A stretch of DNA of 32,800 nucleotides from positions 1 through 32,800 of the forward strand of contig CANHGT010000008.1 in NCBI GenBank assembly GCA_947460385.1, in the 5' to 3' direction. This DNA is from Alphaproteobacteria bacterium (lineage in GTDB: Bacteria > Pseudomonadota > Alphaproteobacteria > WRAU01 > Hepatincolaceae). How positions within the stretch are numbered: position 1 is the stretch's first letter; each line of letters opens with the position of its first letter. Below are positions 15,499 through 23,934 of the stretch, one piece after another. The translations under genes and the position numbers were made by a program. The notes below the pieces were generated by a model that saw only the letters and a list, made by a program, of their open reading frames with translations, ran no database searches and had not been told where the DNA came from.

Positions 15499-15603
15499 AA
15501 CATCAATGTTCAAGATAAAATTGGCTTGCTTGGTAACAACGGAGTAGGTAAGTTTACATTAATTAAAATTATGCTTGGTGAAATAGATAGTTTTATTAAA
15601 TAA
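15499..15603 (+). pseudogene. Scar of a second ABC-F gene (first Walker A region only)
   Basis: The frame reads NINVQDKIGLLGNNGVGKFT then LIKIMLGEID, ending in TAA at 15601-15603. It matches residues 25-54 of the ABC-F protein encoded at 11669; hand count over the 90 bases gives about 84% identity with 11741-11830. The Walker A serine is changed (GKF instead of GKS). No start codon, signature or second cassette remains. It is evidence for a lost paralogue or partial duplication between the HAD gene and recJ. Confidence 0.85.
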
Positions 15604-15633
15604 TTTATTATATATTAAGCTTAATAATTTATG

Positions 15634-17409
15634 TTATTTGTATGTAGCAATATCTTTAATAATTAAATTCGTATAATTTTTACCTTGATAAAAATTTAAG
15701 CTTAAAGATACAACCAAATTCACATGCCTACCAATATTGCTAATAATGTGTTCCCCTAAAATTCCGGGAATACATTTGTAGCAAAATGCTTTCATATTAA
15801 CAAGCCCATCGCCTGTTAAACTTACTTGCAGATGGTTTTTATTTTGCCCAATTTGTTTTGCTTCTTTTATTTTTACTTCCCTAAGCATAAATAACGGCTC
15901 TCTAAAGTTCATGCCAAAGGGAGCTAAAATCATAATTTTTTCTACAACATATTGGTTAATGTTTGCCATGGCTAAAACATCATCTATAATATAGGTATTT
16001 TGTAACGCTTCTTTATTTAAGCCTTTTTTTGCTATTTCATGATTAATAAAGTTAAATATTTCATCTTTTTTTGCCACATTAAAAGAAAAACCTACTGCCA
16101 TAGCATGCCCACCACCTTTTATTAGTAAGTCTCTTTGTTTAGCACCTATAATAATACTGCCTAAATCTATTCCTGCAATAGAACGTCCTGAAGCTGTAGC
16201 AATGCCTGTTTCCTCATTGATACTATAAATACAGGTTGGTTTGTGATAAATATCTTTTACTCTGCCTGCTATAATGCCAATAACTCCTGATATCCAATCT
16301 TTATTGCCAACAAAAATACAATGATTATCCACATTTATGGCATTATTTTCTTCTATTTGTAAAACGGCAGAATCTATAATTTTACTTTCTTCGTTTTGTC
16401 TTTGATTATTCAATGCAATTAATTGATTAGATAGCTCAAATGCTACAGTTGAATCTTCACTTAATAATAACTTTAAAGGTAATTCACTATTTCCCATGCG
16501 AGAACCCGCATTAATGCAAGGTCCAAAGGAAAAGCCTAGTGTTTCTACATCTACAGGTTTATTAATTTTTAAATTATCCATTAAGGCAGTAAGTGCCACA
16601 TTGTTCCTTTTTTGCATAATTTTTAAGCCTTGAAAGACATAACTTCTATTTAAGGCAACAAGAGGTACTATATCGCACACCGTTCCTAATGCTACAAGGT
16701 CTAGGTATTGCATTATGTCTATTGTTTTATTGCTTACTTGATTTTTTAAAATTCTATTTAAAGCTACAATTAATAAAAATACTAAGCCTACTGTACATAA
16801 ATACGTTTGTTCTGAACTATCATCAAACTGTTTTGGGTTTACAAAGGCATCGGCATTAATATTGTTGTGCATATCTACTTCATGATGGTCTATCACTACA
16901 ACTTTAATATTATGGTTTTTAGCTTTTTTTATTTCTTCAACCGCACTACTACCGTTGTCTAGTAAAATTAATAATGCACCTTTATTTTGAATAATGTTGT
17001 CTAGGGCAGTCATAGATACTCCATAGCCTTCTGTATAACGGTTTGGAATATAGTAGTTTACATCATGATGAAAATTTTTTAAATATTTGTATAGAAGCGT
17101 TGTAGAGGTTATGCCATCTACGTCGTAATCGCCTAATATATAGATTTTTTCTTTTCTTGCAATACTCTCCATAATAATTGTGCAGGCTAATTGCATATCT
17201 TTTAGCAGTAGGGGGTCTTGCATTTGATCTTTTAACTTAGGATTTAAAAATCCCGACATTGCAGAAAGGTTAATACCCCTATTAAGTAGTATTCTAGCAA
17301 CAATAGGGCTAATATTATAGGTTGTACAAGCTTGGGAAATTAACTGGCTATTTTCAAGGCATTGTAGCCAAATAGAGTTAGTAAGTGATTTGTTTTCAAG
17401 GCTAAGCAT
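15634..17409 (-). CDS. recJ: Single-stranded-DNA-specific exonuclease RecJ
   Basis: 5'-3' exonuclease of the DHH family, used in recombination and mismatch repair. At 591 aa it is full length. Metal-binding motifs are GDYDVDG at 93-99 (Asp94, Asp96, Asp98), LLDNGSS with Asp151, IDHHE with Asp174-His175-His176, and GTVCDIVPL with Asp246. The DHHA1 part has GPCINAGSRMG and GGGHAMAVGFSF, and an OB-like C-terminal domain follows. It is the third gene of a run after the hydrolase and the OmpA-like lipoprotein, with 27 bases between it and the lipoprotein gene. Confidence 0.96.
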   Translation of the reverse strand: MLSLENKSLTNSIWLQCLENSQLISQACTTYNISPIVARILLNRGINLSAMSGFLNPKLKDQMQDPLLLKDMQLACTIIMESIARKEKIYILGDYDVDGITSTTLLYKYLKNFHHDVNYYIPNRYTEGYGVSMTALDNIIQNKGALLILLDNGSSAVEEIKKAKNHNIKVVVIDHHEVDMHNNINADAFVNPKQFDDSSEQTYLCTVGLVFLLIVALNRILKNQVSNKTIDIMQYLDLVALGTVCDIVPLVALNRSYVFQGLKIMQKRNNVALTALMDNLKINKPVDVETLGFSFGPCINAGSRMGNSELPLKLLLSEDSTVAFELSNQLIALNNQRQNEESKIIDSAVLQIEENNAINVDNHCIFVGNKDWISGVIGIIAGRVKDIYHKPTCIYSINEETGIATASGRSIAGIDLGSIIIGAKQRDLLIKGGGHAMAVGFSFNVAKKDEIFNFINHEIAKKGLNKEALQNTYIIDDVLAMANINQYVVEKIMILAPFGMNFREPLFMLREVKIKEAKQIGQNKNHLQVSLTGDGLVNMKAFCYKCIPGILGEHIISNIGRHVNLVVSLSLNFYQGKNYTNLIIKDIATYK

Positions 17410-17436
17410 TATTTTTCATCTTTATGGTTGAGTAGG

Positions 17437-17976
17437 TTATAAGCAATCATAAAGATGTTGCTCTTTTGGGCTATTGAGAATAATAATATCTACTCGTTGA
17501 TTAAAAGTTGCATCTAGTGCGGTTTTTTCATTAACCTTATTTTTATTATTCGAGCAAAATAGTACGCTTAAATTACTAGAAGGAATCTTTTTAGATGTTA
17601 AATAGTTATAAACTTGTTGCGTTCTTTTGTAAGATAAATTTAATGCTATTGTTAAATCTTTTTTTGTCTCTAAATTGCTACTATGCCCGATAATAAGCAT
17701 GTTCTTAGTACATTTTTTATAAATAGTCTCTAATTTGTTTAATATTTCTTTATCAGTCTTACTTAATGAACTGGAATTTGTAGGAAAATAAATAGTAGCT
17801 AAATTCCAATCTTTGCTTTTGTCTAACAGGGAATTAAAAGTACACATGGCTTCTACTTGTTTAATTATTTCATTCCCTTGTTTACTTTTTTCTAAATAAC
17901 TTTGGGAAGGCTTTACACAAGAATTAATGAAAACAAAGGGTAGTAAAACAAAAATCAGGTATACTTTTTTTATCAT
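17437..17976 (-). CDS. OmpA-domain lipoprotein (Pal-like)
   Basis: A 179-aa lipoprotein precursor. The signal peptide ends in FINSC with lipidated Cys20. An OmpA C-terminal peptidoglycan-binding domain covers about 58-172: IYFPTNSSSLSKTDKEIL, then IIGHSSN, then LSYKRTQQVYNYLTSKKI and NQRVDIIIL, the usual beta-alpha core. Peptidoglycan anchoring from the outer membrane is the expected role. It does not look like the main Pal, since it lacks a tolB neighbour and has extra N-terminal sequence. The gene starts 2 bases after the hydrolase stop, so the two are co-translated. Confidence 0.85.
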   Translation of the reverse strand: MIKKVYLIFVLLPFVFINSCVKPSQSYLEKSKQGNEIIKQVEAMCTFNSLLDKSKDWNLATIYFPTNSSSLSKTDKEILNKLETIYKKCTKNMLIIGHSSNLETKKDLTIALNLSYKRTQQVYNYLTSKKIPSSNLSVLFCSNNKNKVNEKTALDATFNQRVDIIILNSPKEQHLYDCL

Positions 17977-17978
17977 GC

Positions 17979-18677
17979 TTATTTGCCTAAAAATAATTGT
18001 AATGTTGCACTTAGGGCAATAGGTTGATCTATGGGAGATAAATGACTACATTCGTCTATAATCACAATTTCACCATTAGGCAAAGCATTATACATAGAAC
18101 AATGAACAGCGGTTGGGGTTATTTCATCGTATTTGCCTGAAATAATTAAAGTAGGCACATTATAGTGGGCAAACTGATTTTCACTGCTAGTTCTAGATAA
18201 AATCATTTGTTGCTGATTAATAAATGCCTCATTGCCTAGCTCTTTAAACATTGTTTTAATTAGCTTATTTTTTTCTTCTGTTTGGTTATATAAATATGAT
18301 TTAATGGTATTGTCATCTATCATATAAGAATTTGCAGGCAAATTTTTAGCCACATCAATAGTGCTTAATCTGTGTTGTTTTTTCTCTAAAGAATCTTCAT
18401 GCCAAGATGTATTAATTAAACACAATTTTTCAACTAAACTAGAATTTATACGCATAATCTCCATAGCAATGTAGCCCCCCATAGATGTTCCAACTAATGA
18501 GAATTTTTCATTTTCGCATTGCTTTATAACAAAATTAGCCGCATCTACTATATTATTGATGTTGGTGAAATTAAAATTTAATATATTGTAATATGGGCTT
18601 AAAGTTTTTATTTGGTGGGCGTATAGTCTGTAATCACACATTAGTGCGGGAAGCAAGACGATATTTTTTTTACTCAT
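17979..18677 (-). CDS. Alpha/beta hydrolase
   Basis: A 232-aa cytoplasmic alpha/beta-hydrolase fold protein. The nucleophile elbow GTSMGG at 63-68 gives Ser65. The acid Asp184 lies in ISGKYDEITP, and His212 lies in ECSHLSPIDQP, completing the triad. The N-terminal LLPALMCDYRLY and the short lid resemble esterase or BioH/MenH-like hydrolases. The substrate cannot be told. It is the first gene of the hydrolase-lipoprotein-recJ run, with an AGGTAGG-type site before the ATG. Confidence 0.88.
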   Translation of the reverse strand: MSKKNIVLLPALMCDYRLYAHQIKTLSPYYNILNFNFTNINNIVDAANFVIKQCENEKFSLVGTSMGGYIAMEIMRINSSLVEKLCLINTSWHEDSLEKKQHRLSTIDVAKNLPANSYMIDDNTIKSYLYNQTEEKNKLIKTMFKELGNEAFINQQQMILSRTSSENQFAHYNVPTLIISGKYDEITPTAVHCSMYNALPNGEIVIIDECSHLSPIDQPIALSATLQLFLGK

Positions 18678-18775
18678 TAGATACCTACCTTTCTAAAATA
18701 GCAACTCAAAAACATATTGATAGTATATACATAAAGTTATTGTATAATATTTTATGCGTTCTCTCAATTGATTTT

Positions 18776-18789
18776 ACTAATTTATTAGT
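18776..18789. repeat. Perfect dyad upstream of the LolA-like gene promoter
   Basis: ACTAAT-TT-ATTAGT, a 6-bp perfect inverted repeat with a 2-base centre, ending 4 bases before the -35 box at 18794. It could be an operator; no regulator is encoded nearby. Confidence 0.35.
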
Positions 18790-18793
18790 GATA

Positions 18794-18822
18794 TTGCAAT
18801 TGTTTGAATAATTTGATATGAT
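18794..18822 (+). promoter_or_regulatory. Promoter of the LolA-like/MMPL pair
   Basis: TTGCAA (18794-18799), 17-nt spacer, TATGAT (18817-18822). The ATG at 18818 that would open the longest reading frame lies inside the -10 box, so translation must begin downstream, at 18857. Confidence 0.55.
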
Positions 18823-18856
18823 TTCACCTGTAAAACTAAGTAAGGAAAATATAGTT

Positions 18857-19597
18857 ATGCTTATAAGATTATTTATATTGTTTTTTTTCAGTTCAACACT
18901 ACTGCATGCAATAGATGGTAGGGAGGTTATGAAGATAGTTTATGAAGAAGCTAATTCGCATAAAAATAAAACAACTAATGTTAAGTTATCTATTATAGAT
19001 TCTGAAAATAATGAACGAATAAGGTTTTTCAAACTTATAACACAAATTTCTAGTGATTTTAATAAAAGTTTAATAAAGTTCTACGAGCCTGCTAATATTA
19101 AAGGAACAGCACTTTTAACCCACAAAAATACTGTTAAAAATGAAACAAGTCAGTGGATATATTTTCCTTCTTTTAAATCTTTAAAGGCTTTATCTACTGA
19201 GGAAAAAAATCAAAGCTTCATGGGTTCTGATTTTGCGTATTCAGATATAGCAGGAAGGCAGTTAGATCAAGACAAGCATACTCTCGTGAAAGAAGATAAA
19301 GAGTATTATTATATAAGAAGTATTCCCGTAGATAGCAAAGATCCATACTCCCAAATTGACATCATTATTAGCAAAAAAACAAAAACTCCCGTTAAGATTT
19401 CTTTCTTTAATGCAGATAAGCAACTTATTAAAGTATTAACTAATGATAAAATTGTTGAATTAAATGGTAGTTATGAAGCAATGGAAATTACTATGACTAA
19501 TGCTTTAAAACAGGGTAAGTCTATTTTAGTAAAAAATAATATAGATGTGAAAACTCCTGTTTCAGACAACGAAGTAAGTATAAAATCTTTAAAATAA
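18857..19597 (+). CDS. LolA-like outer membrane lipoprotein-sorting protein
   Basis: A 246-aa periplasmic protein with a signal peptide (MLIRLFILFFFSSTLLHA, cleaved before IDG). I chose the ATG at 18857 because it follows AAGGA and leaves a proper signal peptide; a longer frame begins within the promoter. The body resembles the LolA_like family (PF17131): LIKFYEPANIKGTALLTH, then WIYFPSFKSLKALSTEEKNQ, then FMGSDFAYSDI and PYSQIDIIISKKTKTPVKI. These proteins bind lipid or lipoprotein acyl chains and are usually encoded next to an MMPL/RND transporter, as here 32 bases downstream. The cargo is unknown. Confidence 0.87.
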   Translation: MLIRLFILFFFSSTLLHAIDGREVMKIVYEEANSHKNKTTNVKLSIIDSENNERIRFFKLITQISSDFNKSLIKFYEPANIKGTALLTHKNTVKNETSQWIYFPSFKSLKALSTEEKNQSFMGSDFAYSDIAGRQLDQDKHTLVKEDKEYYYIRSIPVDSKDPYSQIDIIISKKTKTPVKISFFNADKQLIKVLTNDKIVELNGSYEAMEITMTNALKQGKSILVKNNIDVKTPVSDNEVSIKSLK

Positions 19598-19629
19598 AGT
19601 ATCAATAAAAAAAAATTACAAGATACCTC

Positions 19630-21918
19630 ATGAACTATAAAACTACTTTGTTAAAAATATTGCTATCTTTTGCTTGGATTGCATTGGTTTATGTTTTTAT
19701 TCTATCTTCAGATGGCTTAAAATTTGATAGTTCTAAGTGGTTAAAAGCCGATCAGGTAGATGAAATAAATTTTCAGTTGTTACAAAAGAAGTTTCAACCT
19801 TATGAGAACATTGTTATATCATTTGATCTGCAAAAAAATATATTTAATAAAGAGACATTACATCAATTAAAATTATTATCTAAAGAGTTGGAAAATATAC
19901 CAAATGTTAAAAAAGTTCTTAGCCCATTAAGTGCTACAGTTCTTATAGAACATGATGGTATATTAGATAATACAACCTACGGCAAAGCTTTAGATAACAA
20001 TTATATTAAAACTATGGACGAACTAGAAAAATCGTTTAAAGATAGCCAGTATTATGTGAAAATAGTTTCTAAAGATTTAACCAAAGTTGCTTTTGTTATT
20101 GAAAGTGATACTCTTAGTGCTCAAAATGAACGCACAATTGTAATAGACAAAGTTAAAAGTATTGTTGGTAAATACTCTCTTGTATTACCAAAACCTATTT
20201 ATTCAGGTGATTCTTATCTTAATTATGAGCTAAACAATAAAACTCAAAATGATTTAATGAAATTAATCATTATTGCATTTTTTGTTATCGGAGCTATTTC
20301 ATTTTTCCTTGGCGGTTATAAAAAAATGATGGTTGTGTGGGGTGTAAACATTATTACTGCTTCGGCTACTTTTTTTATCATAGCTATTAATGGTCATTTT
20401 TTAACTTCTCTGAGTATTGCCTTAATTATTATGGTAACCGTTGTTGGGGTGTCTGATGCTTTTCATATACTAGAATATTGGGAATTTCACAATCAAAAAG
20501 AAGAAAATAAATCAAAAAGTAAATTGCATAATATCTATCTAACCATGAAAGCTAGTTACCTGCCTTGTTTTCTTACTAGTTTAACTAGTTCATTGGGCTT
20601 CTCTACTTTTGTTTTTACCAATATTATACCTTTATATAATTTTAGTATTGATGCCAGCATTAGCATTCTATTCTCTTATATGCTTAATATGTTGTTTCTA
20701 TTTAGCTTTTTATATATTATGCCGTGGAATTTTAATAAATCTAGCAGTTCAATTAAAATGTTTAATTATTATCATTCTATGAATATAAAAATTTTACAAT
20801 TGATTTTTACTTTAGTTGTTAAGCATTCAAAAAAAATTATTATTCTATTTTATACAGTTACTATATTTCTATCTTTGTCATTGCCATTTGCTAGAACTGA
20901 ATCTAATTTTTTAGATGTGTTTTTTGCTAAAAAAAGCAACTTTTACCAAGATTTTATTTATTTAGATAAATACTTTGATGGTTCAAATAGTTTTAATATA
21001 ATCATACAAGGCGATGTTATTGATTATTTTAAAGAGTATAATAATTTTATTAATTTAAAAACTTTAGTAGATTCTTTGAAACAGTTGCCCCAAGTAAATT
21101 CAGTAGAAAGCTATTTGTTGCCTGTAGCGATGGTGCATAAATCTTTAAGCAATGGTCGGGGCTTATATCCTAGCAATGCGGAAGAATTAGGGCAAGAATT
21201 ATTGTTTTTAGATATGTCTAGGAGTGATACAGATTCAGGCGCTTTATCTTCATATGTAGATTTTAACTACAAATTAGCACATATTAAGTTGCAAACTAAC
21301 AACTTAAACAAAACCAATATAGATGTCCTTTTAGCAGAAATTAAAAAAATAGTAGGTGTTAGCCCATTTAAAGAAGCAATTATTACGGGTAATAATGCTT
21401 ATTTCTCATCCATTAGTCAAGATGTACTAGATACTCAATTTATTAGCATTGCATCTTGTATGTTTATTGTATTTATTGTTTTACTTGTGTTTTTTAATTT
21501 AAAATTTGCTATTTATGGCACTGTTTCTGCTTCTATGCCCATTGTTTTTATTCTAGCAATCATTATTTTATCTCAAACGCCTTTTGATTTTGCAGTGGTT
21601 ATTGTTTCTAGTGTAGCACTCGGATTAAGTGTAGATAATGTTTTGCATGTTCTTTTTAACTATAAAAGATTTCAGCGTAGCCACCTCAGTGTAGATGAAA
21701 AACTCAAGCAGGCTCTATTTATACCGGGGGTAGCTATTATTCAAGCTACTCTTTTGTTTGTAATTACTACATTGATATTTGTATTTTCTGATTTAGTACT
21801 GTTGCAAAAATTTGGCTTTTTTACCTCATTAACTTTGCTACTATCGTTCCTTACTTGTACTGTATTTTTCTTAGCTTTATTAAGAAATAGCAATAAGTCT
21901 TTAGGTAAACAAACATAG
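19630..21918 (+). CDS. MMPL/RND-family transporter
   Basis: Inner membrane transporter of 762 aa with about 12 membrane helices in two RND repeats. One helix opens the protein, followed by a periplasmic domain (about 35-205), then five helices, a second periplasmic domain (about 425-590), and five more helices. RND helix-4-like motifs with charged residues are VVGVSDAFHILEYW (Asp276, His279) and ALGLSVDNVLHVLFNYKRF (Asp669). This fits the predicted-exporter class of RND proteins that acts with a LolA-like periplasmic partner, here the upstream gene. Such pairs are thought to move lipids such as hopanoids or lipoproteins; the substrate is not shown. The Shine-Dalgarno is weak, so coupling to the upstream gene is possible. 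Confidence 0.88.
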   Translation: MNYKTTLLKILLSFAWIALVYVFILSSDGLKFDSSKWLKADQVDEINFQLLQKKFQPYENIVISFDLQKNIFNKETLHQLKLLSKELENIPNVKKVLSPLSATVLIEHDGILDNTTYGKALDNNYIKTMDELEKSFKDSQYYVKIVSKDLTKVAFVIESDTLSAQNERTIVIDKVKSIVGKYSLVLPKPIYSGDSYLNYELNNKTQNDLMKLIIIAFFVIGAISFFLGGYKKMMVVWGVNIITASATFFIIAINGHFLTSLSIALIIMVTVVGVSDAFHILEYWEFHNQKEENKSKSKLHNIYLTMKASYLPCFLTSLTSSLGFSTFVFTNIIPLYNFSIDASISILFSYMLNMLFLFSFLYIMPWNFNKSSSSIKMFNYYHSMNIKILQLIFTLVVKHSKKIIILFYTVTIFLSLSLPFARTESNFLDVFFAKKSNFYQDFIYLDKYFDGSNSFNIIIQGDVIDYFKEYNNFINLKTLVDSLKQLPQVNSVESYLLPVAMVHKSLSNGRGLYPSNAEELGQELLFLDMSRSDTDSGALSSYVDFNYKLAHIKLQTNNLNKTNIDVLLAEIKKIVGVSPFKEAIITGNNAYFSSISQDVLDTQFISIASCMFIVFIVLLVFFNLKFAIYGTVSASMPIVFILAIIILSQTPFDFAVVIVSSVALGLSVDNVLHVLFNYKRFQRSHLSVDEKLKQALFIPGVAIIQATLLFVITTLIFVFSDLVLLQKFGFFTSLTLLLSFLTCTVFFLALLRNSNKSLGKQT

Positions 21919-21953
21919 ATACAACACGCACATTAATTGATTAATGAAAATGC

Positions 21954-21982
21954 TTGTTATTTGATAGATATTATGCTATAAA
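21954..21982 (+). promoter_or_regulatory. Promoter of the rpsB-tsf block
   Basis: TTGTTA (21954-21959), 17-nt spacer, TATAAA (21977-21982) preceded by TGC, an extended -10. It predicts a start near 21990 and a leader of about 108 nt before rpsB. Confidence 0.55.
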
Positions 21983-22007
21983 TTTATTTGTTATTATATA
22001 AAATACA

Positions 22008-22083
22008 CACACGGAAATTAAGTATATCAATACTTTTCCGGTGGCATGCAAATGCTACTAGTTCTGTGGAGGTTTAACCGGAA
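22008..22083 (+). promoter_or_regulatory. rpsB leader RNA with mutually exclusive helices
   Basis: First helix: CAC (22008-22010) and CGGAA (22012-22016) pair with TTCCG-GTG (22036-22043), extended by AAGTAT (22020-22025) with ATACTT (22030-22035) around an ATCA loop. A second hairpin is GCAT-GCAA-ATGC (22044-22055) with a GNRA-type loop. Alternative: TTCCGGT (22036-22042) pairs perfectly with ACCGGAA (22077-22083), which lies directly before the AAAGGA ribosome-binding site. This suggests control of rpsB translation, as ribosomal protein S2 leaders do in other bacteria. Match to a known S2 leader family not tested. Confidence 0.6.
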
Positions 22084-22097
22084 GAAAGGAAAAAATT

Positions 22098-22859
22098 ATG
22101 GTTCAGTTTACAATTAAAGATTTATTAGAAAACGGTGTACATTATGGGCATAGCACCCGTAGATGGAATCCAAAAATGTCCCCTTATATTTATGGTACAT
22201 ACAACGGTATTCATGTTATAGACTTACAAAAAACAGCACCTCTATTGGCGAATGCTTTGCAAAATATTAAAGAAGTTGTAAGTAGTGGTGGTAGAGTGTT
22301 GTTTGTTGGAACTAAGAAACAAGCTAGCAGTATTGTTAAAGAGTACGTAAATAACTGTGGACAATATTATGTGAACCATCGTTGGTTGGGTGGTATGCTT
22401 ACTAATTGGAAAACTATATCTAAATCTATATCTAAATTAGATAAATTAGATATACAAATCACAGAAGGTATGCAAGGTTTAACCAAAAAAGAAAAATTAC
22501 AATTAGTAAAAGAAAGAGACAAACTAGAATTAGTTCTTGGTGGAATTAGAAGAATGGGTGGTTTGCCCGATTTAGTAGTAATTATGGATAGCATAAAAGA
22601 ATCTATTGCTATTGAAGAAGCTACTAGGTTAAATATTCCAATAGTATCTATTATTGATACTAACTCTAATCCTGATGGTATAAGTTTTCCAGTTCCGGGT
22701 AACGATGACGCTATTAAGTCTATTCGTTTGTTTTGTGATTTATTTTCTAAAGCTGTATTTGAAGGCTTAAAAGAAGAAGTGGAAGCTAAAATGCCAGATA
22801 AAGGTGAAAGCACCGAAGTTTTAGATTCTCCTGTAGCAGTTGAACAATCTAAAGAGTAA
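22098..22859 (+). CDS. rpsB: 30S ribosomal protein S2
   Basis: Small-subunit ribosomal protein of 253 aa. The N terminus FTIKDLLENGVHYGHSTRRWNP is the classic S2 opening, followed by GRVLFVGTKKQA, HRWLGGMLTNWKTI and a late SIIDTNSNPDGISFPVPGND. The last 25 residues form an acidic tail. An AAAGGA site precedes the ATG. It heads the conserved rpsB-tsf-pyrH-frr block and carries a structured leader that probably gives autoregulation by S2. Confidence 0.98.
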   Translation: MVQFTIKDLLENGVHYGHSTRRWNPKMSPYIYGTYNGIHVIDLQKTAPLLANALQNIKEVVSSGGRVLFVGTKKQASSIVKEYVNNCGQYYVNHRWLGGMLTNWKTISKSISKLDKLDIQITEGMQGLTKKEKLQLVKERDKLELVLGGIRRMGGLPDLVVIMDSIKESIAIEEATRLNIPIVSIIDTNSNPDGISFPVPGNDDAIKSIRLFCDLFSKAVFEGLKEEVEAKMPDKGESTEVLDSPVAVEQSKE

Positions 22860-22869
22860 TTTGTTAATT

Positions 22870-22928
22870 TTTAGCTCTTTGGTGGTGTAAAGGCCAATTA
22901 TAATGGTTAAGGCTAATAAAGAGCTAAA
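22870..22928 (+). repeat. Long stem-loop between rpsB and tsf
   Basis: Perfect 11-bp inverted repeat TTTAGCTCTTT (22870-22880) / AAAGAGCTAAA (22918-22928) enclosing 37 bases. There is no U tract, so it is not a standard terminator. It could protect the mRNA end, process the transcript, or set the tsf to rpsB ratio. Confidence 0.6.
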
Positions 22929-22975
22929 TTACATGAATATAAAAAGCTGTTAAATATAAAAAATAAGAGGAAAAC

Positions 22976-23866
22976 ATGAGTGTAAATCCTAAGTTAGTGA
23001 AAGAATTAAGAGAAAAAACAGGTGCAGGCATGGGAGCATGTAAAGATGCTTTAGATGCTTGTAGCAATGATATTGAACAAGCAGTAGACTGGCTAAGAAA
23101 GAAAGGCTTGTCTAGTGCTTCTAAAAAAGCAGATAGAGTTACAGCTGAAGGTTTAGTATGTGTTGCTAAAAATGATGATTTTGCAGCATTAATTGAAATT
23201 AACTCTGAAACAGATTTTGTTTCAAGAAACGTAGATTTTCAAAACTTTGTAAAAAAATTAGCCACATTATCTTTAGATTCAGATGGAACCGTAGAAGGCT
23301 TAAAGAAAGTTGCCTTTAATGAAAAAGACAATGTTGAATCTGCACTGATAAATACCATTGCAACAATTGGTGAAAACTTAAGCATTAGAAGATTGAAAAA
23401 AATAGATGCTAAAGGTTGCAACGTTTTTTCTTATGTACATAATAGCATTACAGACGGAGCAGGTAAAATTGGTGTTTTGGTTGTATTTGAAGGTACTCCT
23501 AAAGACGCAAGCTTAGGTAAGGGTGTTGCAATGCATATTGCAGCTAATTATCCTAAGGCATTATCTGTAGATGATTTATCTAAAGATTTAGTAGATAGGG
23601 AGCGATCAATTCAAAGAGATTTAGCTTTACAAAGTGGTAAACCTGCAGAAATAGTAGAAAAAATGTTAGATGGTCGTATGTCTAAGTATTATCAAGATGT
23701 GTGTTTGTTAGAGCAAGCTTATGTTATGGATCCAGACAAAAAAGTAAAACAAGTAGTAGAAGAGAATGGTGTAAAACTTAAAGAATATGCTTACTATATT
23801 TTAGGAGAAGGCATTGAAAAAGAACATTCTGACTTTGCCGAGGAAGTAGCAAAGGCTATGAAATAA
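22976..23866 (+). CDS. tsf: Elongation factor Ts
   Basis: Nucleotide exchange factor for EF-Tu, 296 aa. The UBA-like N terminus has VKELREKTGAGMGACKDAL, followed by ALIEINSETDFVSRN (EF-Tu contact region) and later GVAMHIAANYPKAL. The length is that of a full two-subdomain EF-Ts. An AGAGGAAAAC site precedes the ATG. It follows rpsB by 116 bases and is followed by a strong terminator. Confidence 0.98.
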   Translation: MSVNPKLVKELREKTGAGMGACKDALDACSNDIEQAVDWLRKKGLSSASKKADRVTAEGLVCVAKNDDFAALIEINSETDFVSRNVDFQNFVKKLATLSLDSDGTVEGLKKVAFNEKDNVESALINTIATIGENLSIRRLKKIDAKGCNVFSYVHNSITDGAGKIGVLVVFEGTPKDASLGKGVAMHIAANYPKALSVDDLSKDLVDRERSIQRDLALQSGKPAEIVEKMLDGRMSKYYQDVCLLEQAYVMDPDKKVKQVVEENGVKLKEYAYYILGEGIEKEHSDFAEEVAKAMK

Positions 23867-23872
23867 ATTAAG

Positions 23873-23904
23873 AAAATAACCCACTTTAAAAGGGTTATTT
23901 TTTT
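23873..23904 (+). terminator. Intrinsic terminator after tsf
   Basis: Perfect 10-bp stem AAAATAACCC (23873-23882) / GGGTTATTTT (23892-23901) with a 9-base loop and a run of seven T (23898-23904). It separates rpsB-tsf from pyrH onward, although some readthrough is likely given the 30-base gap to pyrH. Confidence 0.88.
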
Positions 23905-23934
23905 GTTTTAATTACATTTTTAGGAGTATATTGC

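Noticed and set aside
18818-18856. 13-codon N-terminal extension of the LolA-like protein
   Set aside because: Its ATG lies inside the -10 box, it lacks a ribosome-binding site, and it would bury the signal peptide.
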